From NCBI GenBank assembly GCA_964483245.1, contig CAZABP010000013.1, positions 1 to 64,000 on the forward strand: a stretch of 64,000 nt of DNA. Reading direction: 5' to 3'. This document shows, piece after piece, positions 56,201 through 63,080 of this stretch; positions within the stretch are counted from its first letter, which is position 1; every line of letters starts with the position of its first letter. This DNA is from CAZABP01 sp964483245. Its GTDB lineage: Bacteria; Planctomycetota; UBA1135; UBA2386. Under the pieces are notes generated by a model that saw nothing but the letters and a program-made list of their open reading frames with translations, had not been told where the DNA came from and searched no databases. The position numbers were made by a program, and so were the translations under genes.

Positions 56201-56985
56201 TCCAGCGCAATGCCACTGCCGCGCCCCAGCACCGGGTCGTCACTGCGCGTCGCCGCCGGGTGTTCGCGGACGCGCAGGATCATCTCCTCGGCGAGCTCAC
56301 GGTCGCCGGCCGCCATCGCGAGCGCGAACAGGTCGAGCATCCAGCGCAGCTCCTGCGGCTCTTCGCACCAACGCAGCCAGTGGAAATGCAACGCTTCGCG
56401 GCGCGAGTAGCGCGGCGCGGGCACGCCGATCAGATGTGCCACCTCCGCTTCGCCGACCAGCTGGCCGGTCGCCAGCGCATAGCCGTCCGGCAGGTACGCG
56501 TTGATCACGTGCAGGATCCGGCTCGCCCGCGTCGTGTCGTTGCCGGTCAGGACGAGCGTCCCTTCGCGCGCATGGGCGCGCCACGAGATCCGGATCAGCT
56601 CGGTCCAGTCCGCCGGCGGCGCCGTGGCGCCGTCGAACTGGAACAGCCCCGCGTCGTCGAGCAGGCGGGTCAGCTGCCGCAGCGATTCGTCCCGCAGCCG
56701 GTAGGCGCTGACCACGTCGAACACCGGCAGCCAGGGCGCCTGCTGCTCCTGCCCCCCCACGCCGCTGTTCGCTTCGCGGTAGACCAGCAGCCCGTCCGCC
56801 CGCACGAGCACGCGCTGGCGTTCCTGCAACACGTCCCCGGACAACTGGTAGCTCTGCAGGACCAGCTCGAAGTCGTACGGCGGCCAGTCGCTGATCGCGA
56901 CCGGCTCGGGCGCGAGGCAGGCAGGCAATGCCGCGAGCGCAACCGCCGCTGCCACTGCACCGATGCTCTGCGGACGCCGATCCAC
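56167..56985 (-). CDS. Putative lipoprotein, function unknown
   Basis: I do not recognise this family. With the GTG at 56985 the 272-residue product begins DRRPQSIGAVAAAVALAALPAC, a short basic head, hydrophobic core and possible lipobox LPAC; a GTG at 57039 would add 18 residues. The rest is soluble with alternating beta and helical segments (FELVLQSYQLSGDVLQERQR, RVLVRADGLLVYREANSG, RISWRAHAREGTLVLTGND) and ends with a helical region (MLDLFALAMAAGDRELAEEM). It overlaps the phosphatase gene tail-to-tail by 34 bases and is divergent from the XRE regulator gene across about 80 bp. Confidence 0.6.
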   Translation of the reverse strand: MDRRPQSIGAVAAAVALAALPACLAPEPVAISDWPPYDFELVLQSYQLSGDVLQERQRVLVRADGLLVYREANSGVGGQEQQAPWLPVFDVVSAYRLRDESLRQLTRLLDDAGLFQFDGATAPPADWTELIRISWRAHAREGTLVLTGNDTTRASRILHVINAYLPDGYALATGQLVGEAEVAHLIGVPAPRYSRREALHFHWLRWCEEPQELRWMLDLFALAMAAGDRELAEEMILRVREHPAATRSDDPVLGRGSGIALDQVLERILAGS

Positions 56986-57067
56986 GATCCAGGAACGGGA
57001 CGAAAGCGCGGCGGTGACTCGGGCGCAACCGACCGCCACACCCGGCGGCGATAAGCTGGCTGCGGGG

Positions 57068-57535
57068 ATGGTCGCGATCCATCAGAAGATCAACCACCTG
57101 CTGGCGCAGCGCGGCTTGCGGCAGCGGGAGCTCGCTGCGGCGCTCGGCATCTCGCCGCAGACCGCGACCGATCTGTGCAAGGGTCGTTCGCAGGTCACGC
57201 TCGCGCATCTGCGCCGGCTGATCGAGTTCTTCGGTCTGCGCTGCGACTACTGGCTCGACGACACGCGGCTGGTGCCGGTCGCGGCGGACCAGATGGTGCC
57301 GGCCCTGAACCGCAAACTGCAGGAGCTGGCGGACACCTGGCTGCTGCACTGCGACGAGCCGGCCCGGCTCGTCGTGCGCCTGCTGGCGTTCGCGACCGAG
57401 CATCAACAGCAGTACATCGAGCAGTTCGGCGCCCTCGGGCCGGACGAGAAGCGGCTGCTCGGGTTCACGTCGCCCGGCGAGGGGCGGGTCGGACGGATCC
57501 GGCGCGAGCCCGGTCCGGAACGCGGCGAGGCGTAG
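57068..57535 (+). CDS. XRE-family HTH transcriptional regulator
   Basis: The 155-residue product has an N-terminal Cro/CI-type helix-turn-helix at residues 3-60 (INHLLAQRGLRQRELAAALG, ISPQTATDLCKGRSQVTLAH), followed by IEFFGLRCDYWLDD, which is typical after XRE domains. The remaining 85 residues are helical (MVPALNRKLQELADTWLLHC, VRLLAFATEHQQQYIEQFG) and probably serve dimerisation. It has no antitoxin-type partner next to it. Its targets are unknown; the divergent lipoprotein gene is a natural candidate. I chose the ATG at 57068, behind a GGGG stretch, over the in-frame start at 56963. Confidence 0.85.
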   Translation: MVAIHQKINHLLAQRGLRQRELAAALGISPQTATDLCKGRSQVTLAHLRRLIEFFGLRCDYWLDDTRLVPVAADQMVPALNRKLQELADTWLLHCDEPARLVVRLLAFATEHQQQYIEQFGALGPDEKRLLGFTSPGEGRVGRIRREPGPERGEA

Positions 57536-57614
57536 CGGACCGCGCCGGGCTCGGGGCGCCGGGTGGCGGGCCCGCGCGCTTGCCTCACAGCCCTGCGCCG
57601 GATCGGATGCGCGC

Positions 57615-58730
57615 ATGCAACGGATGCTCCTCCCGCTCCTGCTCGGCATCGCTTCTGCCTGCAGCTCGCCCCAGGTCGACGAGCTGAACGAGACCGCCCA
57701 CGAGCCGGCCATTCCGACCCAGCAGTTCACGATCCGCGCCGGCCGCCCGGTCGCCGCGATTGCGGAGGAAGTGAATCTGCGCAACGTCCGCCAGCTGACG
57801 TTCGGCGGAGAGAATGCCGAGGCCTACTGGTCGAACGACGGACGCAGCCTGATCCTGCAGCGCACTGCGCCGCCGCACGCGTGCGATCAGATCTTCCGGC
57901 TCGATCTGGAGAGTGGAGAGCTGCACCTGGTCAGCACCGGCAAGGGGCGCACGACCTGTGCCTACTACCTGCAGGGGGATCGGCGGATCCTGTACGCCTC
58001 GACCCACCTCGCCGACGAGAAGTGCCCGCCACCGGTCATGCGTGTGCGCGGCAAGTACGTGTGGCCGATCTATCCCGGCTACGACATCTTCACCGCGAAG
58101 CCGGACGGCAGCGATCTGCGGCGGCTGACCGAGACGCCCGGCTACGACGCCGAGGCCACGGTCTGCCCGGTCACCGGCCGCATCGTGTTCACGTCAGGCC
58201 GCGATGGTGATCTCGAGCTGTATTCGATGGAGCCGGATGGCAGCGACGTCACGCGGTTGACGAACCGGCTCGGCTACGACGGCGGCGCGTTCTACTCGCA
58301 CGACGGCACGCGCATCGTGCTGCGCTCACAGGTGCTGCCAGACGCTGCCGCGGAAGCCGAGTACAAGGACTTCTTCGCCAAGGACATGGTCGTGCCGACC
58401 TGGATGGAGCTCGCGATCGTGAACCGCGATGGCAGCGGCTACCGGCAGATCACGCACAACGGCAAGGCGAACTTCGGCCCCTATTGGCTGCCGGACGACA
58501 AGCGGATCATCTTCTCGTCCAACCTGCACGACCCGGATCCGCGCGGCCGCGACTTCGAGCTGTTCGTCGTCGACGACACCGGGGGGAATCTCGTGCGCGT
58601 GACGTTCAACCCGACGTTCGACGGGTTCCCGATGTTCTCGCCGGATGGGAGGTACCTGGTGTTTGCGAGCAATCGCTACGCGGAGAAGCAGGGGGAGACG
58701 AATGTTTTTGTGGCGGAATGGGTTGAGTGA
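57615..58730 (+). CDS. PD40/TolB-like beta-propeller lipoprotein
   Basis: The 371-residue product has a lipoprotein-like signal (QRMLLPLLLGIASAC, Cys 16). The rest consists of WD40-like PD40 repeats of the TolB propeller type: RNVRQLTFGGENAEAYWSND, DIFTAKPDGSDLRRLTETPG, ELYSMEPDGSDVTRLTNRLG, DGTRIVL, FGPYWLPDDKRIIFSSN and FPMFSPDGRYLVFASNR. Such propellers bind proteins or peptidoglycan-associated partners; no Tol-Pal genes are present, so this is not TolB itself. A perfect hairpin follows the stop codon directly. Confidence 0.83.
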   Translation: MQRMLLPLLLGIASACSSPQVDELNETAHEPAIPTQQFTIRAGRPVAAIAEEVNLRNVRQLTFGGENAEAYWSNDGRSLILQRTAPPHACDQIFRLDLESGELHLVSTGKGRTTCAYYLQGDRRILYASTHLADEKCPPPVMRVRGKYVWPIYPGYDIFTAKPDGSDLRRLTETPGYDAEATVCPVTGRIVFTSGRDGDLELYSMEPDGSDVTRLTNRLGYDGGAFYSHDGTRIVLRSQVLPDAAAEAEYKDFFAKDMVVPTWMELAIVNRDGSGYRQITHNGKANFGPYWLPDDKRIIFSSNLHDPDPRGRDFELFVVDDTGGNLVRVTFNPTFDGFPMFSPDGRYLVFASNRYAEKQGETNVFVAEWVE

Positions 58731-58751
58731 GTCCCGCGCTTCGCGCGGGAC
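58731..58751. terminator. Hairpin directly after the propeller gene
   Basis: GTCCCGCGC and GCGCGGGAC pair perfectly around a TTC loop, starting at the base after the TGA stop. There is no T-run on the plus strand (an A-rich stretch follows), so this is not a classical intrinsic terminator, but it could end or protect the transcript. Confidence 0.45.
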
Positions 58752-58787
58752 AAACAAAAAGGCCCATACCCCCCCCGCAGCGCGGCG

Positions 58788-58797
58788 NNNNNNNNNN
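58788..58797. other. Assembly gap of 10 N
   Basis: Ten undetermined bases in a very GC-rich stretch. The length is likely a placeholder. It marks the left side of the repeat-rich four-helix-bundle segment. Confidence 0.95.
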
Positions 58798-58879
58798 TAC
58801 CACCCCCCGGCCTTGCCCGCCCCCGCCGGCGGGCCGCCCCCCATCGGCCCCTCCGGGCTGTCGCCCACGCCGCGCCCGG

Positions 58880-58945
58880 GTGCCGCTCGCCGCGCCTGGC
58901 GGCGCAGCGAGCTGGAGGCGCAGGCGGAGGCGGGTGCGGGCGGGT
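58880..58945 (+). repeat. Left arm of inverted repeat flanking the four-helix-bundle gene
   Basis: This stretch holds a 12-base hairpin (58885-58912, one mismatch, TGGC loop) followed by GGAGGCGGGTGCGG. The same series occurs in opposite orientation on the right at 59435-59500 and again at 59696-59740. In each copy the core CGCCTGGCGGCGCAGCGAGC is present. Confidence 0.75.
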
Positions 58946-58975
58946 GGCGGGTGGCGAGACCGGGAATGCGCGGAT

Positions 58976-59335
58976 TCATGCTTTGTCTCGGCGGCGCGTC
59001 AGGCGCGTGAGCATCGCGAGGATGCGGTCGAGCAACTGGGCACATGCATCGAGCTGCGATGACTGCACCAACTCCAGCACGCTGCAGAGGTCGAGAATGG
59101 CCGCGCACTCGGTGCCGGAGCGGCGCGCGATTCGGTAGAAGCGCGCTTTCTCCCGTGGGCTGAACTCGCCAGCGCCCTCGGCGATGTTCAGACAGACGGA
59201 GGTCGCCGCACGACGAAGCTGCTCGGCGAGATATGCGTGCGGACCACGGATCCCCGCCGCCGCCGCCTCCGCCTGCCGTACAAACTCCACCGCCACTCGA
59301 TAGACATCGAGCTTCCGATGATCTGATCTCTGCAC
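58976..59335 (-). CDS. Four-helix-bundle (S23-like) protein
   Basis: The 119-residue product fits the four-helix-bundle family first described from 23S rRNA intervening sequences and related in fold to the Avd protein of diversity-generating retroelements. The family start is SDHRKLDVYRVAVEFV. LAEQLRRAATSVCLNIAEGA is the conserved second-helix motif. GEFSPREKARFYRIARRSGT and ECAAILDL follow. The start is probably the GTG at 59335; the frame continues upstream into the gap but is not conserved there. No rRNA or reverse transcriptase is nearby. The gene is enclosed by inverted hairpin repeats and two assembly gaps, which suggests that it belongs to a multi-copy element. The molecular role of free-standing copies is not known. 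Confidence 0.85.
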   Translation of the reverse strand: MQRSDHRKLDVYRVAVEFVRQAEAAAAGIRGPHAYLAEQLRRAATSVCLNIAEGAGEFSPREKARFYRIARRSGTECAAILDLCSVLELVQSSQLDACAQLLDRILAMLTRLTRRRDKA

Positions 59336-59777
59336 ACTGACTCTGTGCCGCCTGAGGCTTCGCGGTTCCGCCCACCCAGCACTCTTTCCACCGGCGCGCG
59401 ACGTCCCGGTGCCCGACCCCGACCCCCGCCTCCCGACCGCACCCGCCTCCGCCTCCGTCTGCGGTCCCAGCTCGCTGCGCCGCCAGGCGCAGCGAGCGGC
59501 TTCCCAGGCCAGGCGCGCCGTCAGGCGTGCCTGGCCGGGGCGATAGACATCGAGCTTCCGATGATCTGATCTCTGCACACTGACTCTGTGCCGCCNNNNN
59601 NNNNNNNNNNNNNNNNNNNNNNNNNNNNNNNNNNNNNNNNNNNNNNNNNNNNNNNNNNNNNNNNNNNNNNNNNNNNNNNNNNNNNNNNNNNNNNNGTCTG
59701 CGGTCCCAGCTCGCTGCGCCGCCAGGCGCAGCGAGCGGCTTCCCAGGCCAAGCGCGCCGTCAGGCGTGCCTGGCCGG
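59299..59777. repeat. Imperfect 240-base duplication around an assembly gap
   Basis: The stretch from 59299 reappears from about 59541: TAGACATCGAGCTTCCGATG and TGACTCTGTGCCGCC occur at both. The part from 59457 reappears from 59696 with one substitution seen. The 100-N gap replaces the middle of the second copy. Perfect 12-base stem, GCCA-loop hairpins lie at 59470-59497 and 59709-59736. Apart from the 5' end of the four-helix-bundle gene I see no gene from 59336 to 59831. Either a true tandem repeat or a false join is possible. Confidence 0.8.
59596..59695. other. Assembly gap of 100 N
   Basis: Exactly 100 undetermined bases, the usual placeholder for a gap of unknown length. It lies inside the second copy of the 240-base duplication. 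Confidence 0.95.
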
Positions 59778-59832
59778 GCGCAGCCGCACGAACTTCGGGT
59801 GCCTTCGGCACCCGAAGTTCCCGCGGCTGCGC
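59778..59832. terminator. Long two-part hairpin at the end of the SDR gene
   Basis: The outer stem GCGCAGCCGC/GCGGCTGCGC (59778-59787, 59823-59832) and the inner stem GAACTTCGGGTGCC/GGCACCCGAAGTTC (59790-59803, 59807-59820) pair perfectly around a TTC loop. The hairpin touches the TAG stop of the SDR gene. There is no T-run, so if it ends transcription it does so in a non-classical way. Confidence 0.55.
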
Positions 59833-60611
59833 TACCACATCGTCGCCCCCCCACACAACGCGACCGCCTGCCCCGTCATCCCTGCCGCCGCGTCGCTGCA
59901 CAGGTACACCGCCAGCTCCCCCACCTCCTCCGGCGCCAACATCCGCTGCAGCGGGACCTGCGCCAGCGCGCTCTTCCGCGCCTCCTCGTATGCCACCCCC
60001 ATCCCACGCGCGATCAGCTCCATCCCTTCGCGCGCCATCTCGGTCTCCGTCCATCCCGGACAGATCGCATTCGCCGTGATGGCGCGCGGCGCGAGCTCGA
60101 GCGCGAGCGCCTTGGTGAAGCCGATGACTCCGTGCTTGGACGCGCAATACGCGGTGTAGCCGGGTACTCCGAAGCGGCCCAACACCGAGCTGATGTTGAC
60201 GACGCGGCCGCGCTGGTCGGCGAGCAGGGGGGCTGCGGCTTGGGTGGCGAAGAACATTCCATCGAGGTTGGTCCGGATCACGACGTCCCAGCGGTCCGGC
60301 CCGTCGAGCGCGCATGCGTTCGGACCACCGGCGCCCGCGTTGTTGACCAGGAGGTCCAGGCCGCCGAGTTCGCGCGCGAGCGCCGGGATCGTTCGCGCGA
60401 CGGCGGCGCGGTCGGTGACATCCAGGCTGCGCGCGAAGCCGCGCCGGCCGGCGGCAGTGATCGCAGCGGCCGTCTCGGCGAGCGGCGCTTCGCGCCGGCC
60501 GACCACAGCCACGTCCGCCCCCGCGCGGGCGAATGCGAGTGCAATCGCCCGCCCGATTCCGCTGCCACCCCCAGTGACGATCGCGCGTCTGCCGTCGAGA
60601 TCGAAGCTCAT
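59832..60611 (-). CDS. Short-chain dehydrogenase/reductase
   Basis: This is a 259-residue classical SDR. The cofactor motif is VTGGGSGIGRAIALAFA near residue 12, NNAGAGG near 88, the catalytic Ser in VVNISSVLGRFG near 138 and YTAYCASKHG (Tyr-x3-Lys) near 152. ICPGWTETEMAREGM follows. VVGRRE after the second strand, with basic residues, favours NADP. It resembles FabG-like 3-oxoacyl or sugar-alcohol dehydrogenases, but the substrate cannot be assigned. I chose the ATG at 60611 (MSFDLDGRRAIVTGG) over 60662. It is divergent from the ChaN-like gene across 62 bp. Confidence 0.9.
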   Translation of the reverse strand: MSFDLDGRRAIVTGGGSGIGRAIALAFARAGADVAVVGRREAPLAETAAAITAAGRRGFARSLDVTDRAAVARTIPALARELGGLDLLVNNAGAGGPNACALDGPDRWDVVIRTNLDGMFFATQAAAPLLADQRGRVVNISSVLGRFGVPGYTAYCASKHGVIGFTKALALELAPRAITANAICPGWTETEMAREGMELIARGMGVAYEEARKSALAQVPLQRMLAPEEVGELAVYLCSDAAAGMTGQAVALCGGATMW

Positions 60612-60673
60612 GGGCACGCCTTGTACTGCGCCCGGCTTGAAACCGCGCCGCGGCGGAGCCACAACGTTGCTCG

Positions 60674-61465
60674 ATGCGCGGCTGGATCAGCACGAGCCTG
60701 CTGCTGTTGGCGGCCTGCGCGAGCCGGCCGGCGCCCCCGGCGCCACCGAAGCTGGATCCGGAGCCACGCGGGCCGGCCTACCTCGCGGAATACAAGGAGG
60801 TGCACTACCGCGCGCTCGGCGACCACTTCGTTGCCGCCTGGAGCGATCAACAGCTGTTCGATGCGATCGGCCGCGCGCGTGTGCTGTACCTCGGCGACCA
60901 CCACGAGGACCTCGAGCTGCACGCGGGGTTCATGCGGCTGTTGGCGCGCTTGCTCGGGGAGCGGCAGCTCTGCCTCGCGGTCGAGTTCCTCGGCCGCGAG
61001 GACGAGGACGACCTGCATCTGTATCTCGCCGGCCACCAGACGCTGGCGCAGCTGCGCCAGCGGCACATGCTGCGGATCGGCGACTCCTGGCTGGAGAGCG
61101 AGCAGCTCGACCGCGCGTTCTATGCGGAGCTGCTCCGATTCGCGCGCCAACATCGGATCGCGATGCACGCGCTCGAGCCGGTACCACGGCTGCCGCTCGA
61201 GCGCCGCGACCGGATCATCGCCGACCGCGTGCGTGCACTGGCCGAACGCGACCCGGACCGCCTCGTCGTGGTGGTCGTCGGCCATGCCCACCTGCTGGGT
61301 GAGGACCGCGTCGTCCCGCTCGCGGCGATGCCATCGGTCGTGCTCGGTGCGCGGATGTCGCGCCGCCTGGCCGCGGACCTGCAGGCGCGATGGGCCGATA
61401 GCAAGGGCGCATGGCTGGTGAGCTCCGGTGGGGCGATCTTCCCGACCGCACGGAACGCGCGCTGA
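60674..61465 (+). CDS. ChaN-like lipoprotein
   Basis: The 263-residue product has a lipoprotein signal (MRGWISTSLLLLAACAS, Cys after LAA). The body matches the ChaN/DUF399 family, of the EreA/ChaN/Tiki fold. Motifs are RVLYLGDHHEDLELHAGF near 68, LAVEFLGRED near 100, AMHALEP near 162 and VVVVVGHAHLLGEDRV near 195, containing the conserved His and Glu residues. ChaN of Campylobacter binds haem, and relatives may be metalloproteases, so haem or metal handling at the membrane is a reasonable guess. No iron-uptake genes are adjacent. Confidence 0.8.
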   Translation: MRGWISTSLLLLAACASRPAPPAPPKLDPEPRGPAYLAEYKEVHYRALGDHFVAAWSDQQLFDAIGRARVLYLGDHHEDLELHAGFMRLLARLLGERQLCLAVEFLGREDEDDLHLYLAGHQTLAQLRQRHMLRIGDSWLESEQLDRAFYAELLRFARQHRIAMHALEPVPRLPLERRDRIIADRVRALAERDPDRLVVVVVGHAHLLGEDRVVPLAAMPSVVLGARMSRRLAADLQARWADSKGAWLVSSGGAIFPTARNAR

Positions 61466-61605
61466 CTGGCGTGCTGCGCGCTCCCGACGCCGTAGAGTTC
61501 GGCTGAACATCCGACCAGGGCTCCTCGTCCATGAGTCGGTCCACTCCGGTCGGGCGACCCCCGATCCTCCGCTTGCCCCTCCCCCCGACTCCGCTCTGAG
61601 GCTTC

Positions 61606-62733
61606 ATGCGCAACTCACTCCTCCCCATCGCAATCCTCTCGTTGGCCTGCTCGGCTGTGGCGCAGCAGGCGCTCGTGCCTGCCGCCAACAAGGACAACCA
61701 AGGCGCGTCCTGGCACTTCAAGCCGTACAACGACACGAACCAGGTGTTCCAGCAGTGGATGACGCCGGCTGACGTCAACCTGCCCGATGGCGTCAAGATC
61801 GTCGGTGTCTCGTTCGTGCGCGAGTGCAACTTCGGCACCGTGACCGGCAACCTCAACACGGCCAACTATGTCGCGCCGGACGTCGTGTTCGATCTGACCG
61901 AGATCCGGCTCGGCGATGCCGCAGCAGCGCTGGGCACCAACGTCGCGGCCAACTATGCCAGCGGCACGATCCCGGCGACGCCCAACTGGGCGATGAAGGG
62001 GTGGAAGCTGCCTGGCTACACCTCCCCCGGCCCGGACGGTGTCCCGACCTACATCCACAAACTGACGGTGCCGCACGTCTACAACGCGAAGGTCCCGCTG
62101 CTGCTCGAAGTGCGGCACGTCGCCGGCAACCAGACCAACGTCGTCACGAACTACAACGTCGACCGCACGCTGATCTCGAACGCGCAGGCGACGATCCGCG
62201 GCTTCGGCTGCCCGGCCGGTGACAACACCGTTCCGTACATCCTCCCGACGGCATTCGCCGAAGGCGTGTCGGCCGCCGTCCAGGTGACCAACACCAGCAC
62301 GACCGTCACGGCGCACGCGCTGCTGGTCGGCTTCCAGCACAAGACGGTCTTCAGTGGTCCTCCGGGGCTGCCGCTGAACACGCTGTTCGGTGGGCCGTTC
62401 TTCGATCCGGCCTGCGCGCTGTGGGTCGATCCGACCTGGTCGCTCCCGGCCGGCACGACGTTCCCGCTGGTCTACTCGTTCGGCGTGGTGCCAGCGGGTC
62501 TGCACGGCCTGCCGGTCACGACGCAGTCGGTGTTCCTCGACAAGGGCGTCAAGGGCGGCTTGAACATGTCGCAAGCGACCTATGCGTTCGTCATGAACAA
62601 CCCCGCGACGACGCAGGGCCGCTACGTCTACTTCACCGGCAACGGCGACACGTCGACCAGCGCCTCGCCGCAGCCGACACTGCTCGGCCCATTCGCTGGC
62701 TTCGACACGGTGATCTTCTACTACGCGAAGTAA
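61606..62733 (+). CDS. Secreted protein, first of two tandem paralogues
   Basis: This 375-residue exported protein has a signal peptide (MRNSLLPIAILSLACSAVAQ). I do not recognise a named domain. It looks all-beta, with segments WHFKPYNDTNQVFQQWMTP, ATPNWAMKGWKLPGYTSPGP and VPLLLEVRHVAGNQ. A central HGLPVTTQSVFLDK resembles the start of the shared beta module, but here about 60 more residues follow (ATYAFVMNNPATTQGRYVYF, FDTVIFYYAK). The next gene is a close paralogue. An intrinsic terminator follows at 62766-62798. Function unknown. Confidence 0.72.
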   Translation: MRNSLLPIAILSLACSAVAQQALVPAANKDNQGASWHFKPYNDTNQVFQQWMTPADVNLPDGVKIVGVSFVRECNFGTVTGNLNTANYVAPDVVFDLTEIRLGDAAAALGTNVAANYASGTIPATPNWAMKGWKLPGYTSPGPDGVPTYIHKLTVPHVYNAKVPLLLEVRHVAGNQTNVVTNYNVDRTLISNAQATIRGFGCPAGDNTVPYILPTAFAEGVSAAVQVTNTSTTVTAHALLVGFQHKTVFSGPPGLPLNTLFGGPFFDPACALWVDPTWSLPAGTTFPLVYSFGVVPAGLHGLPVTTQSVFLDKGVKGGLNMSQATYAFVMNNPATTQGRYVYFTGNGDTSTSASPQPTLLGPFAGFDTVIFYYAK

Positions 62734-63074
62734 CCGACCGCTTCGTCACCGCAACGTGACTCGAACGCCCCGTCCGGCCCCGCCGGGCGGGGCGTTTTGC
62801 CGTACCGATCACCCCCGCGTGCAGTTCCTGCATGCCGCAGCTGCGCGTTCTTGCGCGCCGCGCACGTGGGTCCGCTGCGGCGCGCGACGTAACCACCTTG
62901 GTCGCCGTGGCTCCCGCTCGGACGCGAGCCGCGTCGCGAATCACGGCTCCCGCACGTCATGGCGGAGCGCTTGTTGTAGCCGCCGCGGGCTCGCGGGACC
63001 GGCTCCGGTCCATTCCTGCGGCGTCCGCGCGGGCGCCGTGCATTCGTTTTCCCAACTACACATCCAAACCACGA
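62734..63074. other. Intergenic region between the tandem paralogues
   Basis: The 341 bases hold an intrinsic terminator near the left end and presumably the promoter of the next gene near the right end. I see no ORF with coding character, no tRNA fold and no repeat of the families found elsewhere in the window. Confidence 0.6.
62766..62798 (+). terminator. Intrinsic terminator
   Basis: CGCCCCG (62766-62772) pairs with CGGGGCG (62788-62794) and is followed directly by TTTT (62795-62798). It lies 32 bases after the stop of the first tandem paralogue and is the clearest rho-independent terminator in the window. Confidence 0.8.
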
Positions 63075-63080
63075 ATGTCC

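Noticed and set aside
57615..58730. Assigning the propeller lipoprotein as TolB
   Set aside because: TolB has an N-terminal alpha/beta domain and lies with tolA, tolQ, tolR and pal. Here only PD40 repeats follow a lipoprotein signal and no tol genes are present.
59336..59854. Upstream extension of the four-helix-bundle frame through the 100-N gap
   Set aside because: The frame is open only because undetermined bases contain no stop, and the sequence is repeat DNA. The family start lies at about 59335.
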